Shown here: in pieces, positions 54,523-63,809 of the stretch
Numbering within the stretch: position 1 is the stretch's first letter
Layout: each line of letters begins with the position of its first letter
From: an uncultured Acetatifactor sp.
Lineage (GTDB): Bacteria > Bacillota > Clostridia > Lachnospirales > Lachnospiraceae
DNA length: 64,000 nucleotides
NCBI GenBank assembly: GCA_934436435.1
Contig: CAKSAN010000012.1
Span: 62,001 to 126,000, forward strand
Direction: 5' to 3'
Program-made: the position numbers and the translations under genes
Notes under the pieces: model-generated
What the model was told of the DNA's origin: nothing
Seen by the model: the letters and a program-made list of their open reading frames with translations, nothing else
Database searches by the model: none

Positions 54523-55563
54523 ATGAACAGGGAAAAGAGATTACGGACATGGATCCGGATAGAGTTGTTACTCTTGTTTATTATGACGGGAGTATTTTTG
54601 CTGAGAACGGGAAAACAGAAAGAACCACAGGAGCAGGCGGTGGTCACCGCTACCACAGCCACGGGAAAAGACTATATCAAGTGGGTGGATTTTACCGTAT
54701 CTTACGAAGCTCTCTGTCAGGCCTATGACTGGGATGTGAATACTTTTGGCACGGAACATCCCGTGGAGTGGATCCCGCTGTTAGCGTACACCGCCGCCAG
54801 AACCGGCGGGGAATTCGATAAGAAGGCGCTGAAGATCCTGGAGGAAACGGCGGAAAAGCTGGCGAAGGGCGAGACGGACATAGAAGCCCTCACAAAAGAC
54901 ATGAAATACTATTCCTATTATCTGGAAGCCTACGGTGCTGCGCTGGGGGGACTGGTGGGAGAATACGAGGCGGAGATGATCGGGGAGGACGGACAGAGTA
55001 GCTGGCAGAAAAAGTATGGATTAAAAGGCTATTGTCCCATTGCGAGGGGATTTGATTATACCCACTATGATGATTTCGGAGCGGGAAGAAGCTATGGGTA
55101 CAAACGGAGACACTTGGGCCATGACATGATGGGGCTCGTAGGCGTACCCATCATCGCTATCGAGTCCGGTACCGTGGAAGCTCTGGGCTGGAATCAGTAC
55201 GGCGGCTGGCGCATCGGTATCCGCAGCTTTGATAAAAAGCGCTACTATTACTATGCACATCTGCGGCAGAACTACCCCTATGCGGAAGGACTGGAAGAAG
55301 GCAGTGTGGTGACGGCGGGGGATGTGATCGGTTACATGGGACACACCGGCTACAGCACCGAAGAAAATGTAAATAATATAGAAGTAACGCACCTGCACTG
55401 GGGATTGGAACTGGTCTTCGATGAGACCCAGAAGGAGAGCGACAACGAGATCTGGATCGACGTGTATCCACTGACCAGATTTCTGGCAAAACATACCCAG
55501 GAAGTGCAGAAGGTCGAGGGGACAAAAGAGTGGATCCGCACCACAAAAATCAGGGAATTCTGA
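54523..55563 (+). CDS. M23 (LytM-type) cell-wall peptidase
   Basis: This 346-residue protein has one N-terminal membrane anchor (about 11-28) and an outside C-terminal M23 domain. Zinc ligands are H197 and D201 in HLGHD and H292 in HLHWG. Family members are glycyl-glycine or D,D-endopeptidases; some, such as SpoIIQ, have structural roles in sporulation. The middle region (about 75-160) is helical and unassigned. The best AAGGAGG lies about 22 bases before the ATG, further than normal, and no alternative start exists between them. Confidence 0.82.
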   Translation: MNREKRLRTWIRIELLLLFIMTGVFLLRTGKQKEPQEQAVVTATTATGKDYIKWVDFTVSYEALCQAYDWDVNTFGTEHPVEWIPLLAYTAARTGGEFDKKALKILEETAEKLAKGETDIEALTKDMKYYSYYLEAYGAALGGLVGEYEAEMIGEDGQSSWQKKYGLKGYCPIARGFDYTHYDDFGAGRSYGYKRRHLGHDMMGLVGVPIIAIESGTVEALGWNQYGGWRIGIRSFDKKRYYYYAHLRQNYPYAEGLEEGSVVTAGDVIGYMGHTGYSTEENVNNIEVTHLHWGLELVFDETQKESDNEIWIDVYPLTRFLAKHTQEVQKVEGTKEWIRTTKIREF

Positions 55564-55587
55564 TTTCTAAAAATTTCATTTGTTATT

Positions 55588-55669
55588 TTGTTATTTTTTT
55601 GACAAAAGCATTGCAAAACAGATGTCCCTATGTTAAAATGGGAACAGTGAAATGATAAAAAAATAACAA
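55588..55669 (+). promoter_or_regulatory. Butyryl-CoA operon promoter flanked by Rex-like operators
   Basis: TTGCAA (55611-55616), 17 bp and TAAAAT (55634-55639) form the promoter. TTGTTATTTTTTTGACAA (55588-55605) just upstream matches the Rex consensus TTGTTAA-N4-TTAACAA at all but two of its 14 defined positions. ATGATAAAAAAATAACAA (55652-55669), just past +1, matches at all but three. Rex represses such genes when NAD+/NADH is high. Confidence 0.6.
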
Positions 55670-55722
55670 TCTACATTTCAGAAAGCAAACCAAACGAAAA
55701 CAAAAAAGTGGAGGACAAACAA

Positions 55723-56907
55723 ATGGCAAAGAAAGTTGTATTAGCAGGCGCTTGCCGTACCGCAATCGGTACCATGGGCGGAACCTTAAGCACAACTCCT
55801 GCACCGGAGCTGGGCGCAATCGTAATCAAGGAGGCTCTGAAGAGAGCAGGCGTTGCTCCCGAAGCAGTTGACCAGGTATATATGGGATGTGTCATCCAGG
55901 CCGGTCAGGGACAGAACGTAGCACGTCAGGCTGCCATCAAGGCAGGACTTCCCATCGAAGTTCCCGCAGTTACCATGAACGTGGTATGTGGTTCCGGTCT
56001 GAACTGTGTGAACCAGGCTGCACAGATGATCATGGCCGGTGATGCAGACATCGTAGTAGCAGGTGGTATGGAGAACATGTCCATGGCTCCTTACGCAATT
56101 CCACAGGGACGTTACGGATATCGTATGGGTAACGCAACCATGGTTGATACCATGATCAAAGATGCACTTTGGGATGCTTTCAATGATTATCATATGATCA
56201 AGACCGCAGACAACATCTGCGAAGAGTGGGGACTTACCCGTGAAGAACTGGATGAGTTCGCATTAAAGAGCCAGTTAAAGGCTGAAGAAGCACAGAAGAA
56301 CGGTGCCTTCAAGGCAGAGATCGTTCCCGTAGAAGTTAAGAAGAAGAAAGAGACTATTGTGTTCGATACCGATGAAGGCCCTCGTCACGGTTCTACTATC
56401 GAAGGTCTGGCTAAGCTTCGTGCCATCAATCCCGGCGGATTCGTTACCGCAGGTAACGCTTCCGGTATCAACGACGGCGCAGCAGCTATCGTTGTTATGA
56501 GCGAAGAGAAGGCTAAGGAGCTGGGCGTTAAGCCTATGGCTACTTTCGTAGCAGGCGCTCTGGCAGGTGTTCGTCCCGAGGTTATGGGTATCGGCCCTGT
56601 AGCTTCCACCAAGAAGGTAATGGCTAAGACCGGTATGAAGATCGAAGACTTCGATATCATCGAGGCTAACGAAGCATTCGCAGCACAGTCCGTAGCAGTT
56701 GGTAAGGAACTGGGTATCGACGTAGACAAGCAGCTGAACCCCAACGGCGGTGCTATCGCCCTGGGTCATCCCGTAGGAGCTTCCGGATGCCGTATTCTGG
56801 TAACTCTGCTGCATGAGATGCAGGCAAGAGGTGCCAAGACCGGTCTGGCTACTCTGTGCATCGGCGGTGGTATGGGTTGCTCCACCATCGTTAAGATCGA
56901 GGATTAA
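55723..56907 (+). CDS. thl: Acetyl-CoA acetyltransferase (thiolase)
   Basis: Thiolase (394 residues) condenses two acetyl-CoA into acetoacetyl-CoA, the first step towards butyrate. The nucleophile C89 lies in [14 protein letters not shown], the catalytic histidine in GHPVGASG, and the second cysteine in [14 protein letters not shown] 55723 has GGAGG nine bases upstream; the open frame before it is short. An 8-bp hairpin (56927-56952) sits between this gene and crt. It heads the thl-crt-hbd-bcd-etfB-etfA operon. Confidence 0.96.
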   Translation: MAKKVVLAGACRTAIGTMGGTLSTTPAPELGAIVIKEALKRAGVAPEAVDQVYMGCVIQAGQGQNVARQAAIKAGLPIEVPAVTMNVVCGSGLNCVNQAAQMIMAGDADIVVAGGMENMSMAPYAIPQGRYGYRMGNATMVDTMIKDALWDAFNDYHMIKTADNICEEWGLTREELDEFALKSQLKAEEAQKNGAFKAEIVPVEVKKKKETIVFDTDEGPRHGSTIEGLAKLRAINPGGFVTAGNASGINDGAAAIVVMSEEKAKELGVKPMATFVAGALAGVRPEVMGIGPVASTKKVMAKTGMKIEDFDIIEANEAFAAQSVAVGKELGIDVDKQLNPNGGAIALGHPVGASGCRILVTLLHEMQARGAKTGLATLCIGGGMGCSTIVKIED

Positions 56908-57000
56908 TGGAATAACAATTCGCTGGGGCGGTAGGATTGGATCTCTATCGCCTTAGTGCGGTTCTGGAAAACAAATTGAAATGTGAAATGAGGTAAAGAC

Positions 57001-57825
57001 ATGGATTACATTTTGTATGAGCAGAATGGCAATGTGGCAACCATCACCATTAACCGTGAGAAGGCGCTGAACGCTCTGAATTCTCAGGTACTGGATGAAC
57101 TGAACGCTACATTGGATGCAGTAGATCTGGCAACAGTTCGTTGTCTGGTGATCACCGGTGCAGGCAGCAAGTCCTTCGTGGCAGGCGCAGATATCGGAGA
57201 GATGAGCAGCCTGACCAAGGCAGAGGGTGAGGCATTCGGTAAGAAGGGTAACGATGTATTCCGTAAAATCGAGACCTTCCCCATTCCCGTGATCGCAGCT
57301 GTCAACGGCTTCGCTCTGGGCGGCGGATGTGAGATTTCCATGAGCTGTGACATCAGAATCTGTTCCGATAATGCAGTATTCGGACAGCCTGAGGTGGGAC
57401 TGGGAATTACCCCCGGCTTCGGCGGAACCCAGAGACTGGCCCGTCTGGTAGGTGCAGGCATGGCAAAGCAGATGATCTACACCGCACGCAATATCAAGGC
57501 AGCAGACGCTTACAGAATCGGTCTGGTAAACGAAGTTTACAGTGCTGAGGTAGATGCAGACGGTAATGTGGTAAAGAGTGCACAGGAAGTCATGCTGGCA
57601 GCAGCACAGAAGATGGCAGCCACCATCGCAAAGAACGCTCCTATCGCAGTCCGCAACTGCAAGAAAGCTATTAACGAAGGTCTGGACGCAGATATGGATC
57701 AGGCAGTAGTAATCGAAGAGAAGCTGTTCGGCGACTGCTTCGAGACAGAAGATCAGAAGTATGGTATGGCGTTCTTCCTTGACAAGAACAAGGAGAAGGT
57801 AAAAGAGCCTTTTAAGAACTGCTAA
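57001..57825 (+). CDS. crt: Enoyl-CoA hydratase (crotonase)
   Basis: Crotonase (274 residues) converts 3-hydroxybutyryl-CoA to crotonyl-CoA. The oxyanion-hole stretch SFVAGADIGEM and the catalytic FALGGGCEISMSCDIRI, PEVGLGITPGFGGTQRL are present. A short stretch EVDADGNVVKSAQE (about 180-195) makes it about ten residues longer than many homologues. GAGGT precedes the ATG. It is the second gene of the butyryl-CoA operon. Confidence 0.95.
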   Translation: MDYILYEQNGNVATITINREKALNALNSQVLDELNATLDAVDLATVRCLVITGAGSKSFVAGADIGEMSSLTKAEGEAFGKKGNDVFRKIETFPIPVIAAVNGFALGGGCEISMSCDIRICSDNAVFGQPEVGLGITPGFGGTQRLARLVGAGMAKQMIYTARNIKAADAYRIGLVNEVYSAEVDADGNVVKSAQEVMLAAAQKMAATIAKNAPIAVRNCKKAINEGLDADMDQAVVIEEKLFGDCFETEDQKYGMAFFLDKNKEKVKEPFKNC

Positions 57826-57865
57826 TCACTACGAAATATAAGAATAAAAATCAGGAGGATTTACC

Positions 57866-58738
57866 ATGAAAGTAGGTATTATCGGTGCAGGTACTATGGG
57901 ACAGGGCATTGCAAAGGCATTTGCCCAGGTAGACGGATATGAAGTAGCTCTTTGCGATATCAAGCAGGAGTGGGCTGACGGCGGCAAGGCCAAGATTGTA
58001 AAAGGCTATGCAAGACTGGTAGAAAAAGGAAAGATGACTCAGGAAGCAGTTGACGCTATCGTAGCCAAGATCACTCCGGGTCTGAAGGAAGATCTGTGTG
58101 CAGACTGCGATCTGATCGTAGAAGCTGCATTTGAGAACATGGAAGTTAAGAAGACCACCTTCGGTGAGTTGGACAAGATCTGCAAGCCCGAGTGTGTATT
58201 CGCTTCCAACACTTCCAGCCTTTCCATTACCGAGATCGGCAACGGACTGACCCGTCCTCTGATCGGTATGCACTTCTTCAACCCCGCAGACCGCATGAAG
58301 CTGGTTGAGGTAATTGCAGGTGTGAATACTCCCGCAGAGACCGTAGACACCATCAAGAAGATCTCCGAAGAGATCGGCAAGACTCCCGTACAGGTAAACG
58401 AGGCAGCAGGCTTTGTTGTTAACCGTATTCTGATCCCTATGATCAACGAAGCAGCTTTCATCAAGATGGAAGGTGTATCCGATATCGCAGGTATCGACGC
58501 AGCTATGAAGCTGGGTGCTAATCATCCCATGGGACCCCTGGAGCTGGGCGATTTCGTAGGACTGGATATCTGCCTTGCCATCATGGATGTTCTGTACAAC
58601 GAGACCGGTGACAGCAAGTATCGTGCATGTCCTCTGATCCGTAAGATGGTTCGCGGCGGCAACCTTGGTGTGAAGACCGGTAAGGGCTTCTATGTATACA
58701 ATGCAGACCGCACCAAGACTCCTGTAGATGCACAGTAA
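57866..58738 (+). CDS. hbd: 3-hydroxybutyryl-CoA dehydrogenase
   Basis: This NAD(P)H-dependent enzyme (290 residues) reduces acetoacetyl-CoA to 3-hydroxybutyryl-CoA. The Rossmann motif GIIGAGTMGQGIA begins at residue 4. The catalytic pair lies in GMHFFNPADRMKLVEV and the C-terminal domain has AAGFVVNRILIPMINEA. AGGAGG lies upstream. Position between crt and bcd is standard for the pathway. Confidence 0.96.
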   Translation: MKVGIIGAGTMGQGIAKAFAQVDGYEVALCDIKQEWADGGKAKIVKGYARLVEKGKMTQEAVDAIVAKITPGLKEDLCADCDLIVEAAFENMEVKKTTFGELDKICKPECVFASNTSSLSITEIGNGLTRPLIGMHFFNPADRMKLVEVIAGVNTPAETVDTIKKISEEIGKTPVQVNEAAGFVVNRILIPMINEAAFIKMEGVSDIAGIDAAMKLGANHPMGPLELGDFVGLDICLAIMDVLYNETGDSKYRACPLIRKMVRGGNLGVKTGKGFYVYNADRTKTPVDAQ

Positions 58739-58753
58739 GTAATTAAAAAATAA

Positions 58754-58780
58754 CGATTCAGGGCCTGTGGCTCTGAATCG
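58754..58780 (+). other. Hairpin between hbd and bcd
   Basis: A 12-bp stem CGATTCAGGGCC with its complement (58754-58765 with 58769-58780, one G-T pair, TGT loop) has no T-tract. It may set mRNA stability or relative output of the two operon halves. Confidence 0.6.
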
Positions 58781-58834
58781 CTATATTGATAGCAGTAGTT
58801 ACTATTTAAGTATAAATAATGGAGGATTAACATC

Positions 58835-60001
58835 ATGGATTTTACATTATCCAAAGAGCATGAGATGGCGAGACAGCTGTTCAAAGAGTTCGCCGAGAAC
58901 GAAGTAAAACCTCTTGCGCAGGAAGTTGACGAGACCGAAACCTTCCCCAGAGAGACCGTTGAGAAGATGGCTAAGTATGGCTTCATGGGAATTCCCGTTC
59001 CCAAGGAGTACGGCGGACAGGGCTGTGATACCCTGACCTACGCTATGTGTGTTGAGGAGCTTTCCAAAGTTTGTGCAACCACCGGCGTTATCGTATCCGC
59101 ACATACTTCTCTGTGTATCGATCCTATCATGACTTTCGGTACTGAAGATCAGAAGAAGAAATATGTTCCCGATCTGGCAAGCGGCCGTAAGATCGGTGCT
59201 TTCGGTCTGACCGAGCCCGGTGCAGGTACCGACGCTCAGGGACAGCAGACCAAGGCTGTATTAGACGGTGACGAGTGGGTTATCAACGGATCCAAGTGCT
59301 TCATCACCAACGGTAAGGAAGCTGACGTATACATCGTGATCGCAGTTACCGGTATCGTAGAGAAGAGAGGCAGAAAGATGAAGGAGATTTCTTCCTTTAT
59401 CGTTGAGAAGGGTACTCCCGGATTTACCTTCGGTACCAAGGAAAAGAAGATGGGTATCAAGGGATCTTCCACTTACGAGCTGATCTTCACCGACTGCCGT
59501 ATCCCCAAGGAGAACATGCTGGGTAAGCAGGGACAGGGCTTCAAGATCGCAATGCATACTCTGGACGGCGGACGTATCGGTATCGCTTCCCAGGCTCTGG
59601 GTATTGCAGAGGGCGCTCTGGAGAGAACCGTTGCTTACACCAAGGAAAGAAAACAGTTCGGAAAGTCCATTTCCGGATTCCAGAATACACAGTTCCAGCT
59701 GGCTGATATGGCTACCAAGGTTGAGGCTGCCAAGATGCTGGTATACAAGGCTGCACGCAAGAAGGACGAGTACAAGACCAATCCCAAGATCTCTTACTCT
59801 GTAGAAGCTGCTATGGCTAAGCTGTATGCTGCTGAGGTTGCTATGGAAGTTACTACCAAGGCTGTTCAGCTGCACGGTGGTTACGGTTACATCAGAGAGT
59901 ACGAAGTTGAGCGTATGATGCGTGATGCTAAGATCACCGAGATCTACGAGGGTACTTCCGAAGTTCAGAGAATGGTTATCTCCGCAGATCTGCTGAAATA
60001 A
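58835..60001 (+). CDS. bcd: Butyryl-CoA dehydrogenase
   Basis: Bcd (388 residues) is the FAD enzyme reducing crotonyl-CoA to butyryl-CoA. With EtfAB it bifurcates NADH electrons to crotonyl-CoA and ferredoxin. [16 protein letters not shown] is the FAD-binding signature, and [18 protein letters not shown] holds the catalytic glutamate. GGAGG precedes the ATG. etfB and etfA follow, as needed for the complex. Confidence 0.96.
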   Translation: MDFTLSKEHEMARQLFKEFAENEVKPLAQEVDETETFPRETVEKMAKYGFMGIPVPKEYGGQGCDTLTYAMCVEELSKVCATTGVIVSAHTSLCIDPIMTFGTEDQKKKYVPDLASGRKIGAFGLTEPGAGTDAQGQQTKAVLDGDEWVINGSKCFITNGKEADVYIVIAVTGIVEKRGRKMKEISSFIVEKGTPGFTFGTKEKKMGIKGSSTYELIFTDCRIPKENMLGKQGQGFKIAMHTLDGGRIGIASQALGIAEGALERTVAYTKERKQFGKSISGFQNTQFQLADMATKVEAAKMLVYKAARKKDEYKTNPKISYSVEAAMAKLYAAEVAMEVTTKAVQLHGGYGYIREYEVERMMRDAKITEIYEGTSEVQRMVISADLLK

Positions 60002-60052
60002 GCAAGCAGGCATTTGTCGGAAATTTTATTAGAAAAGTAAGGAGAAAATACA

Positions 60053-60838
60053 ATGAAGATTGTTGTTTGTATTAAGCAGGTGCCCGATACCAAGGGCGGT
60101 GTTAAATTCAATCCTGACGGAACTCTTGACAGAGGCGCAATGCTTGCTATCATGAATCCCGATGATAAGGCTGGTCTGGAAGCTGCACTGAAGCTGAAGG
60201 ATGAGTTCGGCGCAGAAGTTACCGTACTGACCATGGGTCTTCCCAAGGCAGCAGATGCTCTTCGTGAGGCTCTGGCTATGGGCGCTGACAATGCTATTCT
60301 GGTTACCGACAGAGTACTGGGCGGTGCTGATACCTGGGCTACTTCCACCACCATCGCAGGTGCACTGAGAAACCTTGACTATGATCTGATCATTACCGGA
60401 CGTCAGGCAATCGACGGCGATACCGCACAGGTTGGACCTCAGATCGCTGAACATCTGGGACTTCCCGTAATCTCTTATGCACAGGACATTAAGGTTGAGG
60501 GAGACAAGGTGATCGTTCAGAGACAGTATGATGACAGATATCATGTAGTAGAGGCTCAGATGCCCTGCCTGATCACTGCACTGTCCGAACTGAATAAGCC
60601 TCGTTATATGACTCCCGGCGGAATCTTCGATGCCTGCAAGGCAGAGATCACTACCTGGGGCAGAGCTGATCTGAAAGATGTTGATGACAGCAACCTTGGT
60701 CTGAAGGGATCTCCTACCAAGATCGCAAAGGCATCCGATAAGGTTCGTAAGGGCGCAGGTGAGAAGATCGTTCCCGATTCACCCGAAGACGGAGCAGCTT
60801 ACATTGTGGCTAAATTTAAAGAAAAGCACATCATCTAA
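60053..60838 (+). CDS. etfB: Electron transfer flavoprotein subunit beta
   Basis: EtfB (261 residues) binds the bifurcating FAD in the Bcd-Etf complex. MKIVVCIKQVPDTKGGVKFNPDGTLDR, the GRQAIDGDTAQVGPQIAEHLGLP region and the C-terminal arm are typical of clostridial EtfB. The ribosome binding site is AAGGAG. It lies 51 bases after bcd and 15 before etfA. Confidence 0.96.
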   Translation: MKIVVCIKQVPDTKGGVKFNPDGTLDRGAMLAIMNPDDKAGLEAALKLKDEFGAEVTVLTMGLPKAADALREALAMGADNAILVTDRVLGGADTWATSTTIAGALRNLDYDLIITGRQAIDGDTAQVGPQIAEHLGLPVISYAQDIKVEGDKVIVQRQYDDRYHVVEAQMPCLITALSELNKPRYMTPGGIFDACKAEITTWGRADLKDVDDSNLGLKGSPTKIAKASDKVRKGAGEKIVPDSPEDGAAYIVAKFKEKHII

Positions 60839-60853
60839 TATAGGAGGCAAACC

Positions 60854-61915
60854 ATGGTAACCAATAATATTGAAGAATACAAGGGTGTATATGTGTTCGC
60901 CCAGCAGGTAGACAATGAGATCAGCGGTATCGCATTGGAGCTGCTCGGCAAAGGTAAAGAGCTGGCTGCAAAGCTGGAGACCGAGGTAACCGCGGTTCTG
61001 ATCGGTTATAATGTAAAGAATCTGGCAGATAAGCTGGCTGAGTATGGCGCAGATAAGGTGATCCTGGTGGATGATCCTGAACTGGAGACCTACAGAACCG
61101 AGCCTTACGCACATGCACTGGCATCTGTTATTGAGAAATATAAGCCTGAGATCGTTCTGGTAGGTGCAACCGCTATCGGACGTGACCTTGGCCCTACCGT
61201 TTCCGCAAGAGTTAAGACCGGTCTGACTGCTGACTGTACCGTACTTGAGATCGGAGATTTCCCTCTCAACGCTATTCCCGGACAGGAGCAGAAGCACAAT
61301 CAGCTGCTGATGACCCGTCCTGCATTCGGTGGAAACACCATCGCAACCATCGCCTGCCCCGACAACAGACCTCAGATGGCAACTGTTCGTCCCGGCGTTA
61401 TGCAGAAGATCGCTCCCATCGCAGGTGCAAAAGCTGTGATCGAAGAGTACAATCCCGGATTTACTCCGAACAACAAATATGTAACCATCAAGGAAGTCGT
61501 TAAGGCTGTATCCGATACCGTTGATATCATGGATGCAAAGATCCTGGTATCCGGCGGACGTGGAGTCGGCAGCGCAGAGAACTTCAAGATCCTGGAGGAT
61601 CTGGCAGAGGTTCTGGGCGGTACCGTATCCTGCTCCCGTGCTGTTGTAGATAACGGCTGGAAGCCCAAGGATCTGCAGGTTGGACAGACCGGTAAGACCG
61701 TTCGTCCCCAGATCTACTTTGCAATCGGTATCTCCGGTGCTATTCAGCATGTAGCCGGTATGGAAGAGTCTGATCTCATTGTTGCCATCAACAAGGATGA
61801 GACCGCTCCTATCTTCGATGTAGCTGACTACGGTATCGTAGGCGACCTGAACAAGGTAGTTCCCGCTCTGACCGAGCAGCTGAAGGCTGCAAAGGCTGAG
61901 AAGGCAGCTAACTAA
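60854..61915 (+). CDS. etfA: Electron transfer flavoprotein subunit alpha
   Basis: EtfA (353 residues) carries the second FAD. The FAD-domain signature is seen in SGGRGVGSAENFKILEDLAEVLGG, VGQTGKTVRPQIYFAIGISGAIQHVAGM and the ending INKDETAPIFDVADYGIVGD. TAGGAGG precedes the start. It is the last gene of the operon and is followed by a strong terminator. Confidence 0.96.
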   Translation: MVTNNIEEYKGVYVFAQQVDNEISGIALELLGKGKELAAKLETEVTAVLIGYNVKNLADKLAEYGADKVILVDDPELETYRTEPYAHALASVIEKYKPEIVLVGATAIGRDLGPTVSARVKTGLTADCTVLEIGDFPLNAIPGQEQKHNQLLMTRPAFGGNTIATIACPDNRPQMATVRPGVMQKIAPIAGAKAVIEEYNPGFTPNNKYVTIKEVVKAVSDTVDIMDAKILVSGGRGVGSAENFKILEDLAEVLGGTVSCSRAVVDNGWKPKDLQVGQTGKTVRPQIYFAIGISGAIQHVAGMEESDLIVAINKDETAPIFDVADYGIVGDLNKVVPALTEQLKAAKAEKAAN

Positions 61916-61943
61916 TTCCGAAGAACGAATCAAAAACATATAT

Positions 61944-61995
61944 AACTCCGTCTGATTCCCCGGCATGTCCGGGATTCGGGCGGAGTTCTTTTTTT
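61944..61995 (+). terminator. Terminator of the butyryl-CoA operon
   Basis: AACTCCG/CGGAGTT outer arms and a TCCCCGG/CCGGGA inner stem (61944-61987) are followed by CT7. Confidence 0.92.
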
Positions 61996-62163
61996 GTGAA
62001 AAACTATTGCAACTTGTGCAAGTTTCTTGCCCTGTATGCTTGCACTGGGGGGAGCAAAATAGTAAAATAAAATGATACCAAGAGTAACAAGTTCAAAAAG
62101 TCGTTCGTGTTTGCAGGATAAGTCTTTTGAACTTGGGAAACAAGAATGTGAGATGATATTTTT

Positions 62164-62655
62164 ATGGCAAAACAAAAAGAAGTAAAGACCAACGCCATGC
62201 GGATTCTGGAATCTCTGAAGATTCCTTATACCCATCATACCTATGAGTGTGAGGAATTCGTGGACGGGCTTCAGATAGCGGACAAGCTGTCCCTTCCCTA
62301 TGAACAGGTCTACAAGACTCTGGTTACTGTGGGCAGCAGCAAGAATTATTTTGTATTCGTCATTCCCATCGCGGCGGAGCTGGATCTGAAAAAGGCAGCG
62401 AAATCCGTCGGGGAAAAGAGTGTGGAAATGATCCACGTAAAAGACATCAATGCCATCACCGGTTATATCCGGGGCGGCTGTACTGCCATCGGCATGAAAA
62501 AGCAGTATGTGACCAGAATTGATGAAAGCGCAAAAACGCAGGAGCAGATCTATGTCAGCGGCGGTAAGATCGGATCCCAGATCCGCCTGACTCCCGGGGA
62601 TCTGGCAAAGGCAGCCAAGGCGGAATTCGCTGACATTATCCGGCATGACAATTGA
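62164..62655 (+). CDS. ybaK: Cys-tRNA(Pro)/Cys-tRNA(Cys) deacylase YbaK-like
   Basis: This 163-residue protein belongs to the YbaK/EbsC family, which removes cysteine misloaded onto tRNA(Pro). TNAMRILESLKIPYTHHTYE at the start, VYKTLVTVGSSKNYFVFVIP with the family lysine, and GYIRGGCTAIGMKK are conserved. The ribosome binding site is weak (GAGATGA). It lies behind the etfA terminator and 49 bases before mtnA. Confidence 0.9.
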   Translation: MAKQKEVKTNAMRILESLKIPYTHHTYECEEFVDGLQIADKLSLPYEQVYKTLVTVGSSKNYFVFVIPIAAELDLKKAAKSVGEKSVEMIHVKDINAITGYIRGGCTAIGMKKQYVTRIDESAKTQEQIYVSGGKIGSQIRLTPGDLAKAAKAEFADIIRHDN

Positions 62656-62704
62656 TATACCGTAAGAAGCAGAGAAACACCATAACAGAGACGAAGGAGT
62701 ATGC

Positions 62705-63799
62705 ATGGAAAAACAGAAAAATATCCTGGATTACGACACCGTGGCACTGGATGAAGCACAGGATGCGGTGATCATCATTGACCAGACATTACTTCCCGGC
62801 AGAATCGAACTGATCGCTTTACATACCGCCCAGGAGATGTGGGATGCCATCTATCTGCTGAAGGTCCGGGGAGCCCCGGCCATCGGCGTAGCGGCGGCAC
62901 TGGGCATTTACCTGCTGGCAAACCGCATTGACACGGAAGACTTCGAAGAGTTCTATCAGAAATTCACAGAATATAAGAAATATCTGGATTCCTCCAGACC
63001 TACCGCGGTCAATCTGTCCTGGGCATTGAAGCGTATGGATGCTGTGGCTGTCAAAGCAGGCAGGGAGGAACACAAAACCGTGGCAGAAGTGAAGGAAATC
63101 CTGCATGACGAGGCATTGCGGATTCGGGCGGAAGATGTGGAAGTATGCCGAAAAATAGGAGAATTTGGTCTGGAACTGGTAAAACCGGGAGATGGCATTC
63201 TGACCCACTGTAATGCAGGACAACTTGCAACTGTAAAATACGGTACCGCCACAGCTCCCATTTATCTGGGACAGGAGAAGGGTTACAACTTCCATGTATT
63301 TGCGGATGAGACCAGACCACTGCTGCAGGGTGCCAGACTGACAGCCTTTGAGCTGCATTCCGCAGGCGTGGATGTGACGCTGATCTGCGACAATATGTCC
63401 GCCTCCGTCATGTCCAAGGGCTGGGTACAGGCTGTGTTCGTGGGCTGCGACCGGGTGGCGGCCAACGGGGATACGGCGAACAAGATCGGTACCAGTGTGG
63501 TGGCAGCGGTAGCAAAACAGTACGGTGTGCCGGTATATATCTGTGCACCCACTTCCACCATTGATATGGCCACCGCTACCGGCGCGGATATCTGCATCGA
63601 ACAGCGGAAAGCGGAAGAGGTCACCGAAATGTGGTACAAGGAGCGCATGGCTCCGGAAGGGGTAAAAGTATACAACCCCGCCTTTGATGTGACGGATCAT
63701 GATCTGATCGCCGGAATCGTAACGGAGTACGGCGTGGCGAGGGCACCTTACACGGAGAGCCTTAGGGAGATCATGGAACGCAAGGCACAGAGAGGCTGA
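62705..63799 (+). CDS. mtnA: S-methyl-5-thioribose-1-phosphate isomerase
   Basis: MtnA (364 residues) isomerises methylthioribose-1-phosphate to methylthioribulose-1-phosphate in methionine salvage. LKVRGAPAIGVAAALG, the catalytic cysteine region LTHCNAGQLATVKYGTA, and VGCDRVAANGDTANKIGT with the catalytic aspartate are all present. GAAGGAG precedes the start. No other salvage gene is visible before the window ends, and no SAM riboswitch is seen upstream. Confidence 0.94.
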   Translation: MEKQKNILDYDTVALDEAQDAVIIIDQTLLPGRIELIALHTAQEMWDAIYLLKVRGAPAIGVAAALGIYLLANRIDTEDFEEFYQKFTEYKKYLDSSRPTAVNLSWALKRMDAVAVKAGREEHKTVAEVKEILHDEALRIRAEDVEVCRKIGEFGLELVKPGDGILTHCNAGQLATVKYGTATAPIYLGQEKGYNFHVFADETRPLLQGARLTAFELHSAGVDVTLICDNMSASVMSKGWVQAVFVGCDRVAANGDTANKIGTSVVAAVAKQYGVPVYICAPTSTIDMATATGADICIEQRKAEEVTEMWYKERMAPEGVKVYNPAFDVTDHDLIAGIVTEYGVARAPYTESLREIMERKAQRG

Positions 63800-63809
63800 T
63801 GGTGAAGAT

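Noticed and set aside
62656..62704. SAM riboswitch before mtnA
   Set aside because: The 49-base gap to ybaK is too short for an S-box and shows no matching stems.
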